Of a DNA stretch of 64,000 bases, positions 34,533 through 42,394 are shown piece after piece. The number at the start of each line of letters is the position of its first letter. Within the stretch, counting starts at the first letter, position 1. The DNA comes from Mucilaginibacter gracilis (GTDB lineage Bacteria; Bacteroidota; Bacteroidia; Sphingobacteriales; Sphingobacteriaceae), in NCBI RefSeq assembly GCF_003633615.1, contig NZ_RBKU01000001.1, positions 62,001-126,000 on the forward strand. The letters run 5' to 3'. The notes below the pieces were generated by a model. That model had not been told where the DNA came from, did no database searches, and was given only the letters and a program-made list of their open reading frames with translations. The position numbers were made by a program, and so were the translations under genes.

Positions 34533-37500
34533 TTATAAAATATCTTCCGGTTTGATTGCGTCATTTTCTTTTTTGTAAATCAGTTTTTTGCGATGGCCCT
34601 GCTCGTCGGTTATATAACACTGGTTATTGTTAATGAGTAGGCCCGCGCGTTTGCCTTCATGTTCATTTACATCAATTCCGATTACTTTTCCATTGTAATA
34701 ACTGGCAATATTTCTTGCCAGGATGGTATGGCCGACAATGATCTGCTTACAGCCATAAAAAGCCAATGTACTGTCGATGGTCGCGGAAGTCGCGCGTGGT
34801 TCCATAAAGTAACCCCGGTACCAGAACGGCCCGTCTTTGCCAAAAAGCGGTGCTACGTTTGCCGGTAGTTCCTTCCGGGGTTGATCATAAAATGACCTGC
34901 ATGAGCTATTGAGTTTCTCTAATGGCATCCGCAAGGCATTGATCTGAGGCGAAATTCCCCCATGAAGAAGAAGCCGGTCTCCGATCTTTTCTACAATATT
35001 TTTTGTTCGGAGCCAACGGCCCAATTCCGTTTTTGCTGAAAAGAGTTCCGAATAGGTTAGATTTAGCTTACTGGCTGTATTAAAATATTTTTGGTCTACA
35101 TAACGAAAATCACCGCTGAGGTTCATGATATCATGATTACCTAAGATCGTATGTACATAACCGCCTTTACTTTTAGCTTCCTGTTCTAATTTATAGAGCA
35201 GCCACAAATAGGGAACCACGTCTTTACCCCGGTCAAAGAGGTCACCGCAGATCACCAAATGGCCTTTACCAAAGATCCAGTTGTATTTACTGTCGATTAT
35301 TTTGTTGGCGATCAGTAAACCACGAAAGGCTTCAAACTCTCCTTCAATGTCTGAAACCACAAACAGTTTATTAACGGGAGCATATTGCACCGGCTCGTTG
35401 CGCAAAATTGATTTGAGCCTGCAATTAAAGTCCCATAACGGGTGTCCGTTAAAATGGATCTTGATAGTGGTTTTTGCTTTCTCGGTAATCGGTAAACTAT
35501 CACTTGTTACTTTTTCATTATTTACTGATTTGACCCATATGCTTTTACCGGAATAATATACATAAGGGCCGTCATTGTCGCCTGACGATGTAAAGCTTCC
35601 ATTAAATTTATAACTACCAGGGCCAACTTTGATACTGTCTTTTCCCGGTACATAAACGATGGCTTTGGTGTTTTTTGGAATGGTGACTTTTAAGATGACT
35701 TGTTTGCCTTTCAATTGCCATGATGACCTGATCAATCCATATTGACTTTTGTAAGTCGCTTTCGCCCAGGTCAGGTTTCCACCGATCTCGGGGCTAATTC
35801 GGATCGTTTTATAGCCGGGTGAAGTAGCTTGAATCCCGGCTATGTTTTCATAAAACCATTGTCCGACTGCGCCGTATGAAAAATGATTGAAGGAAGTTTC
35901 CTGTACGCTACCATCTGGCCGTATCGCATCCCAGCGTTCCCAGATCGTAGTAGCACCTTTGGTGACCGGGTAAAGCCAGCTTGGGCATTCTTGCTGCAAT
36001 AGTAATTGATAGGCAAGGTCGCTGTAGCCGAATTTGCTGAGTACAGGAAGCAGGTAAGGCGTTCCTAAAAATCCGGTTGCCAGTTTGTTGCCATTGTCTT
36101 TTATCTTTTGGGCCAACAAGGCGGCGACCTTTGGCCTTTGTTCTTCCGGCAGCAAGTCAAAGGCCAATGCCAGGACATAAGCCGTTTGGGTTTGGATGGC
36201 TTTGGTATCAAAGTGTCCGTAAGCTTTGGTATAAGCGCCTTTGATATTTTTCAGTAATGCGGTATAGCTTTTTACGTCACGGTCATTATGTAAAAGGCTT
36301 GCGGCTTTAATGAGGTTTTCCGTGGAATGGATATAAAAGCATTGGTCAATGTAATGAAGACTCGTAGAATCTCCTAAAGCATACCAATCCCCATAACCGT
36401 TTACTTCCCAAAGGTTATCCGGACTTTGCTTCTTGATAAAATCTACCCAGGCCTTCATGGAACTGTATTGGCGTTGTAAAACGTTTTTGTCACCGTACAT
36501 TTCATACATGGTCATGGGTATAATCGTTGAAGCATCTCCCCAGCCTGCTACACCACCTTTCTTTTCTAATGTATGCGTATAAACATCAGGGATGATATTC
36601 GGCAAACCGCCGTTCTTCCCTTGATCAGCTGCCAAATCCTGCAAATATTTGCTGTAGAAATTCAGGACGTTGGCGTTTAAAGCGGCTGTCCTGGAAAACA
36701 CCTGTGCATCTCCTGTCCAGCCCAGGCGTTCGCTCCTTTGCGGGCAGTCCGTAGGGATATCCATGAAATTGCTTTTCATACTCCAAAGGATGTTATGCTG
36801 CAACTGGTTGATCATCGGATTAGAGCAGGCGAAAGTTCCAGTAGGCTTTATATTTGAATAGAGCGCTACAGCCGTGCAATTATCTTTATTGATTTTTATG
36901 CCGATCACCTTCGCGTAGCGAAAGCCATGATAGGTAAAGTGCGGTTCCAATACCTGCTCTTTTCCATTCAGTACGTAAACATCTTCTGCCTTGGCGTCAC
37001 GCAGGTTGCCGGTATATAAGTTTCCCGCGCTGTCCAGTAATTCTGCATGGTAAACTTTGACCGTATCCCCGGCTTTTCCTTTTACCTTAAGCCGCACAAA
37101 ACCAGCCAGGTTCTGCCCGAAATCAATGACCTGATTAGTTAAAATGTGCTTCGCCTTGAACACTTCGTGCCGGGTGACCGGTTCTGTTGTAGTAGGTACT
37201 AAACTGAATTTCTGCGGCATTAAGTATTTTACGGGCGATTCGTTGATGATATGGGTAAGCCTGGTATCCTGCATTTCGCCACCGTAAAAATCCGCATAGC
37301 GGGTCATGCCTGTTCCACAACTCCAGCTATCATCGGAGCTAATAATTTGTTGGGTGCCGTCAGTAAAGGTGACTACCAACTGTAACAGTAGACCTGCCTG
37401 CTTGCCGTAATTGTTCTGTTTGATATTGCCCCCGAATACGCCGCGATACCAGCCATCTGCAACTGTAACGCTGATATTACTTTTGCCCTTTTTTAATAAA

Positions 37501-37817
37501 TTGGTTACATCATAGGTTTGGTATTGCAAGCGTTTATTGTAACTCGTAAAGCCAGGTGTGAAATAGGCATTTCCAACTTTGGTATTATTGAGCGTTGCTT
37601 CATACAAACCTAAAGCGGTTATATACAATTTTGCACTCTTGACCTGCTTTATGGTAATCCATGTTTTTGTAAAAACAGGACAAGGCCGACTAACCGTATC
37701 TTCCTGATAGGACGGACTGATCCATTGTGCTTTTGTAAACAGGATTGATTGGGCGCAACATAAGTTACACCCAATTAATAGCAAACAGCCAGACAATATG
37801 ATTCTAGAGGCTTTCAT
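34533..37817 (-). CDS. GH78 alpha-L-rhamnosidase fused to a calcineurin-like metallophosphoesterase
   Basis: The product has 1094 residues in one open frame. A signal peptide (1 to about 22) is followed by GH78 beta domains (to about 330), the (alpha/alpha)6 catalytic domain (about 335-665) with DCPQRSERLGWTGD (residues 357-370, catalytic acids) and TTIWERWD (623-630), and a C-terminal beta domain to about 735. A linker DNDGPYVYY starts a second enzyme: SDIEGEF (822-828), GDLFDRG (858-864), GNHD (893-896), LLLHGG and VGHT, the metal motifs of a Shewanella-type phosphatase. The usual DxH of the first motif reads D-I-E. GH78 removes rhamnose; the phosphoesterase would remove phosphate. It lies 15 bases after a small secreted-protein gene. 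A normal GH78 ends near the fusion point. Confidence 0.9.
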   Translation of the reverse strand: MKASRIILSGCLLLIGCNLCCAQSILFTKAQWISPSYQEDTVSRPCPVFTKTWITIKQVKSAKLYITALGLYEATLNNTKVGNAYFTPGFTSYNKRLQYQTYDVTNLLKKGKSNISVTVADGWYRGVFGGNIKQNNYGKQAGLLLQLVVTFTDGTQQIISSDDSWSCGTGMTRYADFYGGEMQDTRLTHIINESPVKYLMPQKFSLVPTTTEPVTRHEVFKAKHILTNQVIDFGQNLAGFVRLKVKGKAGDTVKVYHAELLDSAGNLYTGNLRDAKAEDVYVLNGKEQVLEPHFTYHGFRYAKVIGIKINKDNCTAVALYSNIKPTGTFACSNPMINQLQHNILWSMKSNFMDIPTDCPQRSERLGWTGDAQVFSRTAALNANVLNFYSKYLQDLAADQGKNGGLPNIIPDVYTHTLEKKGGVAGWGDASTIIPMTMYEMYGDKNVLQRQYSSMKAWVDFIKKQSPDNLWEVNGYGDWYALGDSTSLHYIDQCFYIHSTENLIKAASLLHNDRDVKSYTALLKNIKGAYTKAYGHFDTKAIQTQTAYVLALAFDLLPEEQRPKVAALLAQKIKDNGNKLATGFLGTPYLLPVLSKFGYSDLAYQLLLQQECPSWLYPVTKGATTIWERWDAIRPDGSVQETSFNHFSYGAVGQWFYENIAGIQATSPGYKTIRISPEIGGNLTWAKATYKSQYGLIRSSWQLKGKQVILKVTIPKNTKAIVYVPGKDSIKVGPGSYKFNGSFTSSGDNDGPYVYYSGKSIWVKSVNNEKVTSDSLPITEKAKTTIKIHFNGHPLWDFNCRLKSILRNEPVQYAPVNKLFVVSDIEGEFEAFRGLLIANKIIDSKYNWIFGKGHLVICGDLFDRGKDVVPYLWLLYKLEQEAKSKGGYVHTILGNHDIMNLSGDFRYVDQKYFNTASKLNLTYSELFSAKTELGRWLRTKNIVEKIGDRLLLHGGISPQINALRMPLEKLNSSCRSFYDQPRKELPANVAPLFGKDGPFWYRGYFMEPRATSATIDSTLAFYGCKQIIVGHTILARNIASYYNGKVIGIDVNEHEGKRAGLLINNNQCYITDEQGHRKKLIYKKENDAIKPEDIL

Positions 37818-37832
37818 TGACAGTTTTAAAAA

Positions 37833-38351
37833 CTATTCTTTATCGTAGACAACCTTTATGTAATATTCAAAGCCGGTATTGTCTTTCACGGTCCGTTTGA
37901 CAATCAGTACTTTTCCGCTCGCATCAAGGCTGTACCGTTCGTTACCCCGGAATTGTTCTTTGGTAGGATCACCTATTAAGGAAGCCGTCATATTTACGTT
38001 AAGCGTTTTGCCGTCCTCAGTGGGCTTAACGGATAATTTTCGCGTTCTACCATTGGCGTCGATGTATTGAAAAACATCCCCATTTAAAGGTAAACGCTCG
38101 TTTACAATGGTATCTGTATTTGCGTCTACAACATCTGTTTTGGCAAAAGTGATCAGATCTGCTTTTTGATCTATTTTCAAGGCCTTGTAGGCGGTGTAGG
38201 TGGGCGCATCGCCAAAATAACTTTGTTCATAATTAACCTTCCAGTTACCGGAAAGATCGACTTTTATATCCTGCGCTACTGCGTTTATCGATATCAACAG
38301 CAAAAACGAACTTAATAGGGCACAAAGGCCCGTCAATTTATTTTTCATCAA
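37833..38351 (-). CDS. Small secreted lipocalin-like protein of unknown function
   Basis: The product has 172 residues. A signal peptide (ending NAVAQ, about residue 27) is followed by an all-beta domain starting DLSGNWKVNYEQSYFG, with repeated strand patterns (GKTLNVNMTASLIG, SGKVLIVKRTV, FEYYIKVVYDKE). It resembles small lipocalin-like proteins that open with a GxW motif. It lies between the S8 protease and the rhamnosidase fusion, 15 bases from each, so it is certainly in the operon. Its partner and ligand are unknown. Confidence 0.8.
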   Translation of the reverse strand: MMKNKLTGLCALLSSFLLLISINAVAQDIKVDLSGNWKVNYEQSYFGDAPTYTAYKALKIDQKADLITFAKTDVVDANTDTIVNERLPLNGDVFQYIDANGRTRKLSVKPTEDGKTLNVNMTASLIGDPTKEQFRGNERYSLDASGKVLIVKRTVKDNTGFEYYIKVVYDKE

Positions 38352-38366
38352 ATTTTCTTTTTATAA

Positions 38367-39692
38367 TTATTTATAGGTAGCTGCCAACTTAAGCGCATTA
38401 TAAGCGTTGACTACACCGCCTGACACACATTTGTCTTTAAGTACGTCCCTCTTTACGACACTTTTCATAATGATATCTTTCACCTGTACTGCTGTTAATT
38501 TTGGATAATATTCGCGGATCAGTGCGGCAATCCCTGCGACGATAGGTGCGGCCATACTTGTGCCGCTAAATGTTTTATATTCATTACCGGGATATGTTGA
38601 ATAAATATCCACGCCGGGTGCGAAGACGTCTACAGTTTTTTGCCCGTAATTTGAAAAGTCAACCGCGAGCGTTTGATCATCTTTTGGCCCCGACGCGCCT
38701 ACTACAATGAAAGCGTCAGCTTTGTCTTTACCATCGTCATAGGTTGCGGTGGGATACACGACGCTATTGTCTAAATTGCTTGAGGTGTTACCTGCTGCGT
38801 GAATAAACAATACATCTTTTGACATAGCGTATTTTATGGCGTCATCAACAGCCGTTTTATCCCAGGTGTAAGGTTTACCAAAACTCATGTTGATTACCTT
38901 TGCACCGTGGTCTACGGCATAACGGATACCGTTGGCAATTGCTTTATCCCTGATCTCTCTTAAGTTCCCGTTGGTTTTAACCATCATGATCTGCACATGA
39001 TCGGCGATGCCGTTCAGGCCAATACCATTCCCACGTACTGCACCTATGATCCCAGCGACATGCGTACCATGCCCGGGGTCAGTGCTGGGCCATGGCAGTA
39101 TTTTATCTGGATAAACATCGGCATTGCCACTCGCTGTGTCTGCTTCATTGTTCGCGGCATTTAATCCGTGGGCCAAATGATAGTTTACCAGGCTGATAAG
39201 TTTCGCATTTTCGGGATTATTTTCCTTTTCAAGGACTGATACCTGATCTTTTAAATTGTTAATTTTTTCGTTCAGTTCTAATTTTAGCTTTTTACTTTGC
39301 CTGTAAGCCTGATAGCCTTTACGGTATTCTTGCGGGACCGTACCTAAAGATAAACTGTCATAAAACGCACTGTCCTTTTGGATTGTTAAGTTTACTAAAT
39401 CTTCCCGACCTGTTTCGTTCCCTATGTAGTTCCAGCCATGGTGCCCGGTTTTCGGATCAGACCATAAAACCGCTTTTAGGTCCTCATGCAAGGTGTCCAG
39501 ACCCGCATCAAGTATACCGACGATGACGGTTTTTGCTTTTTTGTTTTTTAAGAGGTCTGAATATGCTTTATTTGCGCTGACACCAAACACACCATCTTTT
39601 TCCAGATCTTTTGCCTGCCAATTTATTCCCTGGGCAAAACTTTGCTTAGCAATGCTAACCAGCATCACCGCAAATACTAAAATAACTTTCAT
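38367..39692 (-). CDS. Secreted subtilisin-like (S8) serine protease
   Basis: The product has 441 residues. A signal peptide (ending SFAQ) precedes the catalytic domain with Asp62 (GILDAGLDTLHEDL), His208 (DPGHGTHVAGIIG), oxyanion Asn302 (AAGNTS) and Ser379 (FSGTSMAAPIVAGIAAL). A helical insertion of about 90 residues (about 105-195, KKLKLELNEKINNLKDQ) lies between Asp and His. No pro-domain or C-terminal secretion tag is obvious, so it is probably periplasmic. Its place downstream of SusCD and upstream of a rhamnosidase suggests that the locus handles glycosylated peptides or proteins (inference). Confidence 0.94.
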   Translation of the reverse strand: MKVILVFAVMLVSIAKQSFAQGINWQAKDLEKDGVFGVSANKAYSDLLKNKKAKTVIVGILDAGLDTLHEDLKAVLWSDPKTGHHGWNYIGNETGREDLVNLTIQKDSAFYDSLSLGTVPQEYRKGYQAYRQSKKLKLELNEKINNLKDQVSVLEKENNPENAKLISLVNYHLAHGLNAANNEADTASGNADVYPDKILPWPSTDPGHGTHVAGIIGAVRGNGIGLNGIADHVQIMMVKTNGNLREIRDKAIANGIRYAVDHGAKVINMSFGKPYTWDKTAVDDAIKYAMSKDVLFIHAAGNTSSNLDNSVVYPTATYDDGKDKADAFIVVGASGPKDDQTLAVDFSNYGQKTVDVFAPGVDIYSTYPGNEYKTFSGTSMAAPIVAGIAALIREYYPKLTAVQVKDIIMKSVVKRDVLKDKCVSGGVVNAYNALKLAATYK

Positions 39693-39707
39693 ATTATTAA
39701 TTGATAT

Positions 39708-39769
39708 AAGGGCTGACCAGTTGATACCTTGATTACTGAAACAGCATTAACTAGCTCAGGTCAGCCCTT
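39708..39769 (-). promoter_or_regulatory. Long-range hairpin in the leader of the S8 protease gene
   Basis: AAGGGCTGACC (39708-39718) and GGTCAGCCCTT (39759-39769) form a perfect 11-base stem with a 40-base loop, filling the 93-base gap between the cysteine-less TlpA gene and the protease gene. On the minus strand no T-run follows, and the stem ends 15 bases before the ATG. An intra-operon stabiliser, attenuator or protein site is possible. Confidence 0.55.
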
Positions 39770-39785
39770 TCGATAGAAAAAATGG

Positions 39786-40946
39786 TTATTTTTTATCTAA
39801 GTATTTCCATAAATACCATTCCAGTTCCAAACCGTAGACGTCCCAGGCAACAATTTTCCCAGTGGCATCAACCAATACATTGGTGGTGTTTGGCGCTTTT
39901 GGATTTCTATACTCAAAGTATTGTTTTCCAACTATTCCTTCGTCGCCTTTTAGATCCGAAACAGTGGGCCAAGGATATTCTTCGGCCATTACCCGGGCTT
40001 TGTATTCAACCATATTCTTATCCGATGAAACGCCTATCACAGAAAGTCCTTTGGCATTGTATTTCTTGTATATGAGTCGTAACTCTTGCTGATATTGTTC
40101 CCGATCGACGGAATTCGATGCCCAGAAATGGATCAGCGTCAGTTTGCTTTTTGAAGAAACTGCTTTTGAGGACACCATTTTTCCATCCAGCGTTGGTAGG
40201 TTGAAATCGGGAAAAGGTTGGCTTACACTTAAAGGGACGCGTTCTTTGATTTTCTGTCCATAAAAGCTGTTTTTTTCTTTTTCTGAAAGGTTGTTGTAAT
40301 TTTCCGCTAAATAAGGCAAATGATACTCGAAAGTATAGGTGCTGTACAAATTTTTAGCTTGAGCAAAGTCCTGATCGTTGAGGACAACTGCATTATACAG
40401 ATAATGAATTTTTTGCTTTTCTGCTAACAACTCTCCAACAACGTCCGGATTAAAACCAACAGAATCTTTCAGTTTATTCAACGCATTGTCTATAGATTTG
40501 ATATTCTGCACGTATGTTGTAAATGCTGGCCGCAAATACCGATATGCCTCATTGGATTGACTACCGCAAATTTGTATGTAGGCATCAATGTAATTATGTT
40601 CAATTAAATTGATATCACCGCTGATAAGTGTTATATTTTCATTGTTATCAAGTAATAACCTGACAACTTTTTTATCAAGACCTTCTGTATGCTTGTCAAA
40701 AAGTATTTCAACATATCGCGGGCCGTCAGGAATGATTCCAATAAGTTTAAATGTGCCATTTTTGACAAAAGCAGAATCTAAAACGGGTGTATATTTCCCA
40801 TGATAAAAAGGACGAAGTGTAACTTTTTCACCTTCTTTTAGACCTTGCAAATGCCCCTCGATTGTAAAGCCTGCTTTTTCTTGTGCAGCAGAAAACAAAG
40901 GCAACAGCAGTATGATAAGTGCATAAATTATGCTGTATTTTTTCAT
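39786..40946 (-). CDS. TlpA-like protein that has lost its redox cysteines
   Basis: The product has 386 residues. A signal peptide (ending SAAQ) is followed by a DUF4369-like domain (FTIEGHLQGLKEGEKVTLRP, about 27-110), a helical middle and a TlpA-like C-terminal domain (about 240-386). Where FWAxWCxxC is expected it reads FWASNSVDR, with Ser279 and Arg282 in place of the two cysteines. The fold seems kept (LSVIGVSSDKN, TTNVLVDATGKIVAWDVYG) but thiol chemistry must be lost. It is the gene right after SusCD (20 bases). It may have become a binding or chaperone partner (inference). Confidence 0.88.
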   Translation of the reverse strand: MKKYSIIYALIILLLPLFSAAQEKAGFTIEGHLQGLKEGEKVTLRPFYHGKYTPVLDSAFVKNGTFKLIGIIPDGPRYVEILFDKHTEGLDKKVVRLLLDNNENITLISGDINLIEHNYIDAYIQICGSQSNEAYRYLRPAFTTYVQNIKSIDNALNKLKDSVGFNPDVVGELLAEKQKIHYLYNAVVLNDQDFAQAKNLYSTYTFEYHLPYLAENYNNLSEKEKNSFYGQKIKERVPLSVSQPFPDFNLPTLDGKMVSSKAVSSKSKLTLIHFWASNSVDREQYQQELRLIYKKYNAKGLSVIGVSSDKNMVEYKARVMAEEYPWPTVSDLKGDEGIVGKQYFEYRNPKAPNTTNVLVDATGKIVAWDVYGLELEWYLWKYLDKK

Positions 40947-40965
40947 GATTTTTAGTTTAGATTGA

Positions 40966-42384
40966 TTAATAGCCGCTGCTTTGGGTCAGGTTATTATTTA
41001 ATATGAGTTCGTTAGCCGGTATGGGATACAGTGCCTGGTAAGATTTCCAGGTTGGCTTGGTCGCTGACAATATAGCATCTACGGTTTTGGTCCGTTTGAG
41101 ATCGAGCCAGCGGTGCCCCCATTCACAAACAAGTTCTACCCTTCTTTCCTGTAAGACTGCATTGATCGCAGCGGATTGTGTCAATGTATTACTTAAAGCA
41201 GCTAAGCCGGCTCGGTTTCTCAGCGCGTTCAGATCGCTGATCCCGTCAGCAATTTTATTTTGCCTGATCCTGGCCTCCCCACGAATCAGGTATTGTTCCC
41301 CCAGGCGTAGTACCATATAATCTTCCGGGGTGCCGGTTGCCGGCCCTTGCTGAATCTTGTATTTATAGGGGTAGTAGAAATCCGTCCCCGATATATTCAG
41401 TACCTGAAGCCAGGCGCTTTTGCGCTGGTCATTGGGTTCAAAAGCAACGATCAATTGCGGTGTCAGGTAATAAACGGGTGGATTGGTAGGATCAGTAGGA
41501 ATGAAGGAATTGCCTTCCGGCGTACAATAGGGATAGTAATTGTCGTTGACCTGCAATTGCCAGATGGCCTCTTTGCTGCCCCTTAAAAATACGCTATTAA
41601 GGTCGCCCGGTAGGCTATAAGCACTATTTCCGATCACTTTGGAGGCTTCTATTTCAGCGTTGGGATAATCCCCCGTATATAAATAAACGCGGGCAAGTAG
41701 AGCGCTTGCGCATAAAGCGTTGGGCCTTATGCGTTTGCCTCCCGAAACGGAATAATCGATTGGAAGTAGACTTTCCGCATCTTTCAAATCGGTGATGATC
41801 TGCTGATAAACAAGCGCAGATGTGGTCCTTTTGAGGTTTGCGGTTTGCTGCCAGGCGGTCGTGGTCACTAAAGGGATGTCTCCGAATAAATTGACCAGGT
41901 AAAAATTCACAAAGGCCCTGACGAATTTTGCTTCCCCTATTAATTGATTTTTTACAGCCGGTGTAAGTGCTGTTGATGCGGTCACACCTTCAATGATGGC
42001 ATTGGCTTTATAAATATCACTATACGCAGGTGCCCACAAGTTACCATCGATTAATGGATTATCTGGTAATAATTGGTTATTTACAAAATCATCATATCCC
42101 TGACCGGGCGCAATTAACTCGTCTGCGGAAAGACCGGCTAAAAGTGTAATTTCCCCGCTAGCATACGTTGCGATGCCGGCGTTACGACTAGTATTTATCA
42201 TATGATCATAAATACCTGCTAAAACAGACGTCGCGTTTGCTTCGGTGCTAAATGTTTCAGCAGTTGTGATAGAATTGACCGGCGCTGGAATGCTGACCAG
42301 CTTTTTACAAGCGGAGAAGCCAAGTGTTAAAACGATCAGGCCCAGCCAAAAATGAACGTTCGAATATTTTAAGATTATTTTCAT
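40966..42384 (-). CDS. SusD/RagB-family outer-membrane lipoprotein (cargo locus)
   Basis: The product has 472 residues. The lipoprotein signal ends FSACKKL with Cys26. The N-terminal SusD region includes GEAKFVRAFVNFYLVNLFGDIPLV, and the C-terminal motif is LQERRVELVCEWGHRWLDLKRT. It begins 10 bases after the SusC stop and ends 19 bases before the TlpA-like gene, so all are on one transcript. The role is surface binding and gating of the SusC channel. Motifs and length are normal. Confidence 0.95.
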   Translation of the reverse strand: MKIILKYSNVHFWLGLIVLTLGFSACKKLVSIPAPVNSITTAETFSTEANATSVLAGIYDHMINTSRNAGIATYASGEITLLAGLSADELIAPGQGYDDFVNNQLLPDNPLIDGNLWAPAYSDIYKANAIIEGVTASTALTPAVKNQLIGEAKFVRAFVNFYLVNLFGDIPLVTTTAWQQTANLKRTTSALVYQQIITDLKDAESLLPIDYSVSGGKRIRPNALCASALLARVYLYTGDYPNAEIEASKVIGNSAYSLPGDLNSVFLRGSKEAIWQLQVNDNYYPYCTPEGNSFIPTDPTNPPVYYLTPQLIVAFEPNDQRKSAWLQVLNISGTDFYYPYKYKIQQGPATGTPEDYMVLRLGEQYLIRGEARIRQNKIADGISDLNALRNRAGLAALSNTLTQSAAINAVLQERRVELVCEWGHRWLDLKRTKTVDAILSATKPTWKSYQALYPIPANELILNNNLTQSSGY

Positions 42385-42394
42385 GATGAATAAA

